Positions 25,935-34,036 of a DNA stretch of 64,000 nucleotides are shown one piece after another. The position numbers and the translations under genes were made by a program. The DNA lies in contig NZ_CP097121.1 of the NCBI RefSeq assembly GCF_024029675.1, forward strand, positions 1-64,000, written 5' to 3'. Positions within the stretch are counted from its first letter, which is position 1, and each line of letters opens with the position of its first letter. Source of the stretch: Fructilactobacillus carniphilus. Lineage in GTDB: Bacteria > Bacillota > Bacilli > Lactobacillales > Lactobacillaceae. Below the pieces are notes generated by a model, which ran no database searches, was not told the origin of the DNA, and saw nothing but the letters and a program-made list of their open reading frames with translations.

Positions 25935-27770
25935 TTAACTTGTGGGAAAGAGGGTGGTCGCAATTTGGTCGGCCACGCCGAAGTTGTGGTCGTGTGCCAA
26001 CGGGTGCGGAAGAGCCGTGGTCATCCATTCCTTACCACTTAACGGGAGACCCCAGACAAACAGCGTGGGATTTAGTTGACCGTCCGCTTTAAGGGCCTGA
26101 TAGGTCGGAAACTGTACGTCAATCGCGCCACTGGTGTAGGTAGTTCCGTCCGCCAGTGGATAACGGGCGGGACGAACTAGGCTTTGTTCCGCTAGTTGGT
26201 GAAGCAACGGACTAGACGAATGGGCCAAATTAGTGGCCGGAACCCGGGCTTCGACGACGGCATCGACAGCCACCGGTTCTTGGGGATAGAAGTGCGAGAA
26301 AGCCATGAAATGACCTTGAGCGCCGACCACGCGGAGTTGGGGGCCTAAGATGGTGACAATCCCTGCGCGCATGAGGGCGGATAGTTGCTGATACCGGATG
26401 AGTGGCGGACCGGCAGTTAGAAAGCCACTGGTGGCGTTAAACTGTTGCAAAAAGGAGTGGACGTAGTCATCCGGGGTAAATTTCCCGGTGACCACGAGGT
26501 GCTGTAAGAAGGGCCGGAGTTCAATGACCAGGGACAGGGCGCCGGTCAGCGGTGCGTGCTTGGATCCCAAGGCGGCATCGGCCATAATTTGGTCCATCCA
26601 CTGTAACAACGTCTGTTGGTAAGCAGCGGTGGTGGTAATCTTGGTGCCAGCGACCGGATTTAAGACCTGCTCCCAGTTGAGGCATTCATCGGTTTGAATC
26701 GGAGATTCATTGAGGAAGTGGTTCCGGTCAGCGGCAGCCACAAATCCCTGCGTAAAGGCTTGAAGGTCAACGTCGGGATAACGATCCGCTAGTAAAAGCT
26801 GGTAGTACCGGAGTTCAATTTCAGCCCGTAAGAGTTCAATGAACTTGGGACCGGGCAACTGACCGTGAACGAGGTTTTGGGTGACCGTTTCATCATTCAA
26901 AAAGTAAAAATGAGGTTGTGCGCCCATTTGTTCCTGATTAATTGGTTTCGGATAGTAAGGAACACCCCGGCGCGAACCCGCGATAATCCGGGGTTCTCGT
27001 CCGGACGGCTGGTATTCCAACTGACCGTTAGCCTGACGGACGAATTGCCCGCCTCGACTGCTGGTTAGCCGAGCGAGGTAGTCAAAAAACGACAGTCCTA
27101 GGCCGCGGATTAAGATGGTTTTGTGGGGTTGAATTGTATCAAAGTCAGCGGTCGCGGGTAACGTGGGGGCCACGTAGATGAGCTGGTGCTGGTCCGCGTA
27201 ATCCTGTAGGGCCGCTTCATCGCGACTAAGCTGATTGGGCGTGTTCCCGGTGCTGAGGACAACTTGATCCACGACGACTTGTTGGTGGTCAGCTGTTTGG
27301 AGAGTCGTTTGCTGATCCGTTGGAGTGGCCGCAATCACGTTGGTGTGATGTCTAGTGACGGTCAGGTTAGCTGGTAATTTTGCTTCAATTTGCGTGGTGA
27401 CCCACTGGGCGTAGGCACCAAATAAGGCTCGCGGCGCGTAGTCATTGGGTTGCAGGTGCTGACAAACGTTCACTAGTTCAGCGGGCAAGCCGGCCTGATT
27501 AATGAAGTCCGTGGCTTCAGCCAGTTGGGTCCACTGGTAAAACGTGGGTCCGGTGACTTTATCTGACTGGTAGTCGTTAAACAGGGTGACCAGCTGTGCC
27601 GGTGAGTTCATGATGAGGTGGAGATCCTGATGCGGATCCCAGACGTTGCCACCGGTGGGGGCAGCATCAAACCACTCAACTTGGACCGTTTGCTTGGACG
27701 GCAGGTGGCGTTTCAGGCTGTCAAGAAGCAGGATGCCCCGGGGGCCCGCTCCGATGATTCCAATTTTCAT
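25935..27770 (-). CDS. FAD/NAD(P)-binding protein, 611 aa
   Basis: A large flavoprotein-like enzyme. The N-terminal dinucleotide motif is GIIGAGPRG (residues about 3-11), and a second one near residue 220 reads ILIRGLGLSFFD. Conserved segments such as LIMNSPAQLVTLFND and GRPV-like turns fit the FAD-NAD(P)-binding family seen in lactobacilli (PF13454-like), distantly related to N-hydroxylating monooxygenases. There is no signal or membrane helix. It is monocistronic with its RBS (GGAAG) upstream of ATG 27770. The substrate is unknown. Confidence 0.8.
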   Translation of the reverse strand: MKIGIIGAGPRGILLLDSLKRHLPSKQTVQVEWFDAAPTGGNVWDPHQDLHLIMNSPAQLVTLFNDYQSDKVTGPTFYQWTQLAEATDFINQAGLPAELVNVCQHLQPNDYAPRALFGAYAQWVTTQIEAKLPANLTVTRHHTNVIAATPTDQQTTLQTADHQQVVVDQVVLSTGNTPNQLSRDEAALQDYADQHQLIYVAPTLPATADFDTIQPHKTILIRGLGLSFFDYLARLTSSRGGQFVRQANGQLEYQPSGREPRIIAGSRRGVPYYPKPINQEQMGAQPHFYFLNDETVTQNLVHGQLPGPKFIELLRAEIELRYYQLLLADRYPDVDLQAFTQGFVAAADRNHFLNESPIQTDECLNWEQVLNPVAGTKITTTAAYQQTLLQWMDQIMADAALGSKHAPLTGALSLVIELRPFLQHLVVTGKFTPDDYVHSFLQQFNATSGFLTAGPPLIRYQQLSALMRAGIVTILGPQLRVVGAQGHFMAFSHFYPQEPVAVDAVVEARVPATNLAHSSSPLLHQLAEQSLVRPARYPLADGTTYTSGAIDVQFPTYQALKADGQLNPTLFVWGLPLSGKEWMTTALPHPLAHDHNFGVADQIATTLFPTS

Positions 27771-27858
27771 AACTAGGTGACTTCCTTTCTGCTTCTTACT
27801 TTACCATAGTGGTATTAACTTCTCACATATGTTTATAATGAAGCAGAACGAGAGGATG

Positions 27859-28185
27859 ATGAAGATGATTCCAGAGAACATGGAAGAGGTCCAAAAGCGA
27901 CTCACCGACCGCCAAGCGCACGGGGAGCAGATTACGGAAGACCAACTGATTTACGAAACCGTTTGTGATTTATTGCAGGCTTACCTAATTAATGCTGAAG
28001 AAGGGCACTATGATTCGGTCAAACCAGTTGACGACCAGACCCTGGAGTTTGTTAGCGTGATGGGCAAACACCTCGGAAATTACACGGCCAAGGGCACGAG
28101 TTTAGTGGCAGATTTTAAACAAGATTCGTTTCAGATGCTCCTGGATTTAGAAGCTGCGGCCCAACGAATCGCGGGTGGTCGCTAA
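27859..28185 (+). CDS. Small protein of unknown function, about 108 aa
   Basis: A soluble, acidic, helical protein (ITEDQLIYETVCDLLQAYLINAEEGHYD ... LGNYTAKGTSLVADF). No family is recognised. An in-frame ATG exists at 27829, but a TATAAT element (27834-27839) lies just after it, so translation more likely starts at 27859 or 27865 behind GAGAGG. It lies directly upstream of tRNA-Arg on the same strand and divergent from the FAD protein. Confidence 0.65.
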   Translation: MKMIPENMEEVQKRLTDRQAHGEQITEDQLIYETVCDLLQAYLINAEEGHYDSVKPVDDQTLEFVSVMGKHLGNYTAKGTSLVADFKQDSFQMLLDLEAAAQRIAGGR

Positions 28186-28192
28186 CGCCGGG

Positions 28193-28221
28193 TTGCAAAC
28201 CAGGGTTGAAATCAGTACAAT
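28193..28221 (+). promoter_or_regulatory. Promoter of tRNA-Arg
   Basis: TTGCAA (28193-28198), 17 bases and TACAAT (28216-28221) end 11 bases before the first tRNA base, the usual distance for a tRNA promoter. It overlaps the end of the upstream gene only slightly. Confidence 0.7.
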
Positions 28222-28232
28222 AGTGCTGTAAA

Positions 28233-28304
28233 GCGTCCCTAGTGTAACGGATAGCACATGAGATTTCGGTCCTCATGATCTCGGTTCGACTCCGAGGGGA
28301 CGCA
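28233..28304 (+). tRNA. tRNA-Arg, anticodon UCG
   Basis: A 72-base cloverleaf. The acceptor stem is GCGTCCC/GGGACGC with discriminator A28304, D-stem GTGT/GCAC, and T-stem CTCGG/CCGAG with loop TTCGACT. The anticodon loop TTTCGGT gives TCG at 28266-28268, reading CGN arginine codons. The last pair of the anticodon stem (position 31-39) is an A-C mismatch. CCA is not encoded. It is followed by a hairpin terminator. No copy of its 3' end is visible downstream, so no phage-type attachment duplication can be claimed. Confidence 0.92.
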
Positions 28305-28320
28305 TTTTACGAATAACAAA

Positions 28321-28344
28321 GGGGAGCGGGTACCGCTCCTTTTT
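28321..28344 (+). terminator. Terminator of tRNA-Arg
   Basis: Stem GGAGCGG (28323-28329) / CCGCTCC (28333-28339) with a 3-base loop, followed by TTTTT. Confidence 0.8.
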
Positions 28345-28369
28345 AGTTTAAAATGGAGGAACAACGAAC

Positions 28370-28786
28370 ATGGCATTACCGACGGAACAACAAATTATTG
28401 AACAGGCCCAAACTACGGTCACACGGCTACGGAAAAAACTGGCTTACTACCGGACGCTTTCGGCGATTAGTAACATTACCCGGATTATCCTGTCTGCTTC
28501 GATCCCACTGCTGGTGTCGATGGCCTCGCATAACATTAAGATTTTAGCGATTGTTTCATTGACTGGGGTGGCAATGAGTATTATCCAGGGGATTGACTCT
28601 TTCTTTGATTTGTCTGGGAAGGTTTCTGAGCTCAAGCAATCCATTTTGTCGACCAATAAGGAGATCCTCTTATTAACGTCGCACAATGACCCTTATGATG
28701 CGGACAGCGATGCTCAGAACGTGCAACGATTTATGGGTAATCTGGCAGAAACCCTTGATGGAATTGTTGATAACATTGAAAACTAA
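28370..28786 (+). CDS. Small two-helix membrane protein (SLATT/DUF4231-like)
   Basis: A 138-residue protein with an N-terminal amphipathic helix rich in Arg/Lys (about 10-30), two close membrane helices (about 33-52 and 57-75, ending in the IIQGIDSFFD turn) and a cytosolic helical tail. This layout resembles SLATT/DUF4231 domain proteins, some of which are linked to defence or effector systems, but the match is only by shape. GGAGG lies 10 bases before the ATG. It lies just outside the left end of the accessory region. Confidence 0.6.
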   Translation: MALPTEQQIIEQAQTTVTRLRKKLAYYRTLSAISNITRIILSASIPLLVSMASHNIKILAIVSLTGVAMSIIQGIDSFFDLSGKVSELKQSILSTNKEILLLTSHNDPYDADSDAQNVQRFMGNLAETLDGIVDNIEN

Positions 28787-28804
28787 AGTTTATTTAAAAA
28801 AGTA

Positions 28805-28911
28805 AATTATAAACAAAAGGCTACAGAATCCGTTAAGGATTCCATCGCCTAGTGTCATACTCATTTATTAAATTATCTACTCATCAGTACCATTTGACAA
28901 AGAGCCTAAAT
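28805..28911 (+). mobile_element. Remnant end of an ISL3-family insertion sequence
   Basis: About 100 bases look like the terminal part of an ISL3-type element. The outer end reads GGCTCTTTGTCAAATGGTAC on the minus strand (ending at plus 28911), followed by TGATGAGTAG. Inside it lies a hairpin around GAATCC/GGATTC (28828-28850) that resembles the terminator after an ISL3 transposase. No transposase coding sequence is attached. It forms the left border of the AT-rich methylase-nuclease segment. Confidence 0.65.
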
Positions 28912-28959
28912 TATACACAAAATTTTAAAAAATATTAATATATATTTATTGAAATTTAT

Positions 28960-30702
28960 TTATTTATATAAATCATCGAAGAAATTTTTAATATCTTGTG
29001 AAAGTTTATCAGTATTTTCATTTTTTCCTGGAACTTTTGATAATTCATACTTGATTTGTCCAATTTTATAGTTATTATTTTGTAACTCTAAAGTTGATTC
29101 TAAAGATTTTATATTAGGTTGATTACTGGTCTTTAAATTACGTTTCAATAATTCTTCATCTAGGTTATCAATAAATTTTTCTCCATTTCTTGTTTTTTCT
29201 TTTTGTATTTTTATAATTTTTTCTGCAAGATCTTCTTTAGTAAAAAAATAATCTTCAATTGTTAAATCATTGCTTAAATTATATATTTTTAATTTTGAAT
29301 TTTTTCTTAATTCTTTTTCACTTTCAATATTCTTTTTAACTTTTTGGCCTTCATTGTCACCGTCTAATAAAATAAAAATATTTCTTTCAATCTTACTTAC
29401 GTAATCTAAATACTTTAATATTGGCAATATTCCATTTGCTCCAGATGAAATGAACTTCCATTTTTTGTATTCATTACCATATCTTATTTGAGGTCTATGA
29501 TCATCTGGTAAAAGATAATCTAAATAATTTTTATCTGTAATTCCTTCGACAATAATGATATCTTCGCAATCATCCACATTATCTATTAACCCATATTTTA
29601 TTAAAACTTCATTTTTAACTTTTTGATTATATTTTGATATTATCGATGATTTTACAATATCCTCTTCATTTTTTGAACGAGAAAATTTTTTCATTTCACT
29701 ATGTTGAGTTAGATTATAAAAACTGTATTTTTTGTTTGAAGTTTCAGCAATAAATTGTGGTGAATGAGTTGTTATAAAAGATTGCATTTGATCGTTAGAA
29801 TCAATTACTTTCTGAAATATATTCTTTAGAGATTTAACTAATGTAGGATATAAAAATGCTTCAGGTTCATCAAGAAGAATAATTGTATTTTTATTTTTAT
29901 ATAAATTATTCACTAAAAAAAGATTCATTAAAATTATACTACTTCTTTGTACACCGGATCCTTTTACTTTTAAAGGTTGTGAGTAAGTATCATTTATCTT
30001 CACTTGGAAGTTATCGATCAGGAAATCTGTTATTTTTTGTTCTTTAGTAATTTCTAACTCTGGATAAAATGATTGTGGTAAATTTTGAAAATCAGATTTC
30101 ATCCCTTCTGATAAAATTTGTAAATTATTTTTTAGATTAGTAATTAAAGTTTTATATGAATTTTCAAAATCATCAATTGATTTTTTTATTTTTCTGTTTT
30201 TTCTTTTATAATAAGAAAGAATCATATCTGTTAAAACTCTATCTGCTTGATCAGTAATTGATTCATCAGTTGCGCCTAGATAAACAATTTTAAATTTATT
30301 TTGTATAAAATTTAGAATATCCTTTGTTGAGCTATGTTCATTTAAATTATTTAAACTTGTTCCATCAACGATGTCATAGTTATACTGTATGCCATTGTTT
30401 TTTTTACTAAACGCTAGTTTTATTTTTAGATGCTTATCCTGATTAGTATCTAGTAAGTCAATTCTTAAAATTGGATGTGATGATCCACCACCAGTTATTC
30501 TATTTATATAATTTCTATCTTCGTATTCGTTGTATGAATCGGGATTAAAAAATAAATTTAATGCACGTAGCACATTTGTCTTTCCGGTATTATTTTCTCC
30601 TGTTAAAACGTTTATTGATTTTAGATTATTAAAATCTTTACTGTTATGCTGTTCTTTAAATGATCTAAAATTGCCTATAGTAAATGAATTTATTTTTATC
30701 AT
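28960..30702 (-). CDS. OLD-family ATP-dependent nuclease (AAA ATPase plus TOPRIM)
   Basis: A 580-residue protein. The N-terminal ABC/SMC-type ATPase has Walker A GENNTGKT (residues 35-42), a signature-like segment VKGSGVQRSSIIL, Walker B IILLDEPEAF (Asp278-Glu279) and the switch histidine in TTHSPQF. The C-terminal TOPRIM domain carries Glu386 in IIVEGITDK and Asp447/Asp449 in LLDGDNEG, the metal-binding residues of OLD nucleases. GajA of Gabija has the same domain order. The gene is translated 31 bases after the Dam-type methylase gene on the same strand, both are strikingly AT-rich, and no UvrD-like helicase partner is present. A defence role as the nuclease arm of a two-gene system is inferred. 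It could also act alone, like phage P2 Old. Confidence 0.9.
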   Translation of the reverse strand: MIKINSFTIGNFRSFKEQHNSKDFNNLKSINVLTGENNTGKTNVLRALNLFFNPDSYNEYEDRNYINRITGGGSSHPILRIDLLDTNQDKHLKIKLAFSKKNNGIQYNYDIVDGTSLNNLNEHSSTKDILNFIQNKFKIVYLGATDESITDQADRVLTDMILSYYKRKNRKIKKSIDDFENSYKTLITNLKNNLQILSEGMKSDFQNLPQSFYPELEITKEQKITDFLIDNFQVKINDTYSQPLKVKGSGVQRSSIILMNLFLVNNLYKNKNTIILLDEPEAFLYPTLVKSLKNIFQKVIDSNDQMQSFITTHSPQFIAETSNKKYSFYNLTQHSEMKKFSRSKNEEDIVKSSIISKYNQKVKNEVLIKYGLIDNVDDCEDIIIVEGITDKNYLDYLLPDDHRPQIRYGNEYKKWKFISSGANGILPILKYLDYVSKIERNIFILLDGDNEGQKVKKNIESEKELRKNSKLKIYNLSNDLTIEDYFFTKEDLAEKIIKIQKEKTRNGEKFIDNLDEELLKRNLKTSNQPNIKSLESTLELQNNNYKIGQIKYELSKVPGKNENTDKLSQDIKNFFDDLYK

Positions 30703-30733
30703 TATGCCCTTTTCCCCTAAAAATATAGTATTG

Positions 30734-31585
30734 TTAATAGTTTTTTATTAATAATTCTTGAACTTCACCGCGTCCAGAAGTATTCGAGTTTATATTTCTT
30801 TTTGCTGAAACAATTTTAGTAGTATTTTTATATTTTTCGTATAAATTTTCTATTAAAGGTACTTTTGAATTAGATAACATGGCATAGACACCCTTATTAG
30901 TTAACTCGTCAAAAACATTACGAAGTCTTATTTGTTGATCTTTTCCGAATCCATTTATTGTATATCCAACAAAACTTTCTCTATCTTGAGTTAACGGAGC
31001 ATATGGAGGATCTAAATATACAAAATCTCCTTTTTTTGCTTTTTTAATTGCATTATAGTAATCCCCGTTAAGAATAGTTGCTTCTGAATTATTTAGATAC
31101 AATGATGCTTTTCTTAAATTTTCAACATTAACAATTGAAGGATGTTTATAACGACCATAAGGTACATTAAATTGTTCCTGAGAATTTACGCGAAATAGTC
31201 CATTAAACCCAGTTTTATTTAAATAAATAAATCTTGCTGCACGCTCTGTATTGGATTTATTTTCAATGGAATTAGTTCTATCCCATGAACGTAGTTTGTA
31301 GTAATATTCTTTACTATTATTATTTTCATGTATTTTCAATAGATTGATTAAATTTTCGACATCATTCTTAACGACCATATAAGAATTAATTAATTCCCTA
31401 TTAAAATCATTAATTATTGGATGATTACATTTTATATTAAAAAATACAGCACCTCCACCTATAAAAGGTTCATAATAATTATTAATTTTATCTGGTATAT
31501 ATTTCATTATCTCTGGTAATAACTGTCTTTTTCCCCCAGCCCATTTAACAAATGGTTCAGCGGAATTGCTTTTTTCAATAACCAT
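30734..31585 (-). CDS. Dam-type DNA adenine methyltransferase (D12 class)
   Basis: A 283-residue N6-adenine methyltransferase of the alpha/D12 class. The SAM-binding motif is FVKWAGGKRQLL at about 12-23. YYEPFIGGGAVFF follows near 40, then the recognition region KTGFNGLFRVNSQEQFNVPYGRY near 135-155, and the catalytic DPPY at 192-195. The pattern resembles DpnM and Dam, which methylate GATC; that specificity is inferred. It is the first gene of an AT-rich operon with an OLD-family nuclease, in the place where a restriction enzyme would be expected. AGGGATT lies before the ATG. No DpnII-type endonuclease is present. Confidence 0.9.
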   Translation of the reverse strand: MVIEKSNSAEPFVKWAGGKRQLLPEIMKYIPDKINNYYEPFIGGGAVFFNIKCNHPIINDFNRELINSYMVVKNDVENLINLLKIHENNNSKEYYYKLRSWDRTNSIENKSNTERAARFIYLNKTGFNGLFRVNSQEQFNVPYGRYKHPSIVNVENLRKASLYLNNSEATILNGDYYNAIKKAKKGDFVYLDPPYAPLTQDRESFVGYTINGFGKDQQIRLRNVFDELTNKGVYAMLSNSKVPLIENLYEKYKNTTKIVSAKRNINSNTSGRGEVQELLIKNY

Positions 31586-31870
31586 ATTAATCCCTTCAAA
31601 ACAATAAATAAATTAATTAGTATAATTAAGATGTTAGTAGAATTATATTTTAATTAATAATATACCATTTTTTATAATTTGAATAGTTAATTTGGATTAA
31701 ATTAATTTCTCAATAAAAATAACCTAATATTAAGAGATGAAAATTTTTGAAACTAATTAATTATTTCGGAGATATTCACAAATTTTATAATTCCATTAAC
31801 TTATTATGAAAAGTAGTAACTAAAATAATTTATTCATTTTTCTATAAAAATTATGCATTATTTTTTTAAA
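31586..31870. other. AT-rich gap upstream of the methylase operon
   Basis: This stretch contains almost only A and T, with several short inverted repeats (for instance around 31650-31680). No convincing coding sequence is seen. It should hold the promoter of the methylase-OLD operon, but no single -35/-10 pair stands out. Confidence 0.5.
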
Positions 31871-32953
31871 TTTTTAATAACTTATTGCGTTTTAATGTAC
31901 GTCTGGCACGTTTCATTTTCTCAGGAAGATTTTGATATTAATCTTTATGCTTAGCTGAATTAAGAAGATTTGCTAACTTATGCTTATTATGCGGTTTGGT
32001 TACTAATGATTAATATTTTGATAGAATTCATAGGCATCACGAAGTGATGGTGATAAGGAAAGTAATCTTTCGACAAGCTCTGTATCGGTCAAACAAGCGT
32101 ATTTATAGTTTCTTCTTCGTTTGAAGATTTGGTAGTTTAATTCTTAAAATTTCTTGAAAAGTAACTTATATAAACCTTTTTAGCTGGCGGTATTCGGGAG
32201 TATTACTGCCATAAGCTTTCATTACATTAATTCGTTCTTTGTTTAGGGCTTTATATGCTTGGTTAACGACATGGAAGCGGTCCGTTATAATTTGCCACTT
32301 CTGCTTTGAATGATGTTGATTAGTTGATGTGTTTCTGAATTCATTAGTGCCATGCTCATGCCATTTGGTGACATTTTCCTCAATTTGAAATCATCAAAGG
32401 CAATATGTTGGGGTAAATAGCTATAACCAGTTTTATGATATTTAGCTAAGCCTTCGACTTATTTCATAGCGATATTAGTTGAGATAACAAAGTTTTCAGC
32501 GATTTATTTGATGTTGATATTAGAGCTTAATTGTAGTGCTGAATTTACTTTTACGTTTCTGATAATATGATCGTTAGGATTAATGTCTTTTAATTAGGGT
32601 AATTCCGTATGATGACAGTATTTACAAATTTATTTTTGTTTCTTTGTGATAAGAAAGTTTAAGCCCCAAAGCCCTGCAGGTGCTAAGTGTTAAACTGTTT
32701 TAAAGCCATTCTTATTCAAGTAATGTCCACAATTCTTGCATCTTAATTTATAGGTCAGGATAAAGCGCCAATAGTTTTTAGTAACTCCATTTGTTTTAAC
32801 AATTGTTATTTTATTTATAACAATTAACTCTTTTTAGGGAGTAGGAGCAGATCGGGAGCGACCGATATGTTCTTTTTATTTTCACTAATTATACAAAAAA
32901 GGTACTGACTACATTCGCTTAGTGAATGTCATCAGTACCAAAAAGTGTAGAAC
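31871..32953 (-). pseudogene. Degenerate ISL3-family transposase and IS end
   Basis: Conceptual translation of the minus strand gives blocks of an ISL3 transposase in the right order but in shifting frames with several stops. These are the N-terminal zinc-finger region (KLRCKNCGHYLNKNGFKTV ... ICKYCHH), FDDFKLRKMSPNGMSMALM, the catalytic segment IITDRFHVVNQAYKALNKERINVMK, SLSPSLRDAYEFYQNI and a C-terminal LPEKMKRARRTLKRNK. The expected C-terminal SNGPIEGxNNKIK part is missing. At the N-terminal side a hairpin (32901-32939, GGTACTGA ... TCAGTACC) and ATCAGTACC resemble the IS end at 28911. No intact transposase remains. It forms the right border of the accessory segment. Confidence 0.85.
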
Positions 32954-33049
32954 AAAAATAACTAAGTTATTGAAAATATTTTTAATAAATATTTATATAA
33001 TTAACTGCATATACTATATTATATAAAAAATTGATTTGGTTTATAGTAG

Positions 33050-33649
33050 TTACTTATTCAATTCAGATTGACTTAACCACTTGTGGTTGGTGTATTTTTG
33101 ACCCCCGTTAGTTGGAGTGAAGTTGACGGCGTAAGCAGGGCCGGAGCAAACTTTCACAATCTTACCCTTGGCGTTCTTCATGCCGTCCATATGATCAGCG
33201 TTGATAGTGACCTTGGTTCCCTTGCATAACTTCTTGCCTTTTTCAGCCTTTAATTCAGACTTAACCACGTACTTGTGGTTCTTAACTTCTTTGTTAGTCT
33301 TGCTGTCTTTGAAGTCAACTACGTACAACGGAGAGTCGTAAACACCGGCAACGGTCGCCTTAGCACCTTTCATGCCCATCATGTGGTCGGCAGTAATGGT
33401 TACCTTTTCTCCGACCTTGTACTTCGGATGCTTGGCCTTCTTCAAATCAGTTGGTAACTGGGCGTCATGATTCATTTCCATCTTCATGTTATCGCCCATG
33501 TTCATCTGATCTTCAGACTTCTTGTCCATTTTTTTACTGCTCATGGTTTTGTCGCTAGCGGCGTGAACCGTGCTGGGAATAATGCTTGTGGCGGTCGAAA
33601 GACCCAAACCAGCTAGGGCAGCAATTGTAAATAACTTCCGTTTTAACAT
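33050..33649 (-). CDS. Exported protein with two DUF1541 (YdhK-type) repeats
   Basis: A 199-residue secreted or surface protein. A signal peptide (MLKRKLFTIAALAGLGLSTA..., cleavage near VHA-AS) is followed by a Met/Lys/Asp-rich linker (about 28-65). Then come two tandem DUF1541 domains (about 70-130 and 135-195), each with the repeated KVTI-ADHM-GMK-AK pattern, a YVV or YAV strand and NHK-VV/WL near the end. The ATG at 33649 with GGAG upstream is preferred over an earlier in-frame ATG. DUF1541 proteins often sit with metal-resistance genes, and the His/Met residues could bind copper, but no such neighbour is here. Confidence 0.85.
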   Translation of the reverse strand: MLKRKLFTIAALAGLGLSTATSIIPSTVHAASDKTMSSKKMDKKSEDQMNMGDNMKMEMNHDAQLPTDLKKAKHPKYKVGEKVTITADHMMGMKGAKATVAGVYDSPLYVVDFKDSKTNKEVKNHKYVVKSELKAEKGKKLCKGTKVTINADHMDGMKNAKGKIVKVCSGPAYAVNFTPTNGGQKYTNHKWLSQSELNK

Positions 33650-33766
33650 CAGTAACAGCTCCTTCAAACTATCCAATTTAATATTCAACAATTTAATTGT
33701 ATATCTTGTAGTTGGGAAATGCCATAAATTAGTTTGAAACGGGCATAGGAATTTTTAAAACGAACG

Positions 33767-34015
33767 TTGACAAAAAATATAGGATTTAGTATGCTAATTT
33801 TACCCTAAACGGAGTACCAGAGGCAGAGTTAGACCAGGGATTGTTCGGAAACTGCAAAGAACAACTGCTCGACTGGGAAGGCAGTTAGGGATTAACGACA
33901 GATGAATACTTTTTCTTAGCGCTAAGAAAATGAGGCCGATTGTGAGAGCAAGCGGTAAAATAAGGTGGAACAGTGATCAGACGCCCTTGTACGAATGTAC
34001 AGAGGCGTCTTTTTT
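33767..34015 (+). promoter_or_regulatory. T-box riboswitch with its promoter, probably glycine-specific
   Basis: Promoter TTGACA (33767-33772), 17 bases, TATGCT (33790-33795). The leader shows stem I: basal helix CCCTAA (33803-33808) with TTAGGG (33885-33890), middle helix CCAG (33834-33837) with CTGG (33873-33876), and upper helix ATTGTTC with GAACAAC. The specifier loop between CTGG and TTAGGG reads GAAGGCA, giving specifier GGC (33880-33882), a glycine codon. The T-box sequence AAGGTGGAACAGTG contains TGGA (33966-33969), which pairs with the ACCA-less end of a tRNA with discriminator U, as tRNA-Gly has. The terminator AGACGCC/GGCGTCT (33979-34010) plus TTTTTT follows. Uncharged tRNA-Gly would permit transcription of glyA. 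The class is clear; the amino acid is inferred. Confidence 0.85.
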
Positions 34016-34036
34016 AGTTAGAGAGGAATAAATGAT

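Noticed and set aside
28233..28911. Phage or ICE integration at tRNA-Arg
   Set aside because: No direct copy of the tRNA 3' end is visible downstream, and the only recombinase-like remnants are ISL3 transposase pieces.
28960..30702. Gabija system
   Set aside because: The OLD-type protein resembles GajA in domain order, but no UvrD-like GajB is next to it; the partner is a methylase.
33800..34015. Leader of glyA as a THF or ZTP riboswitch
   Set aside because: Core motifs of these riboswitches are absent, while the T-box sequence, stem I pairing and matching terminator are present.
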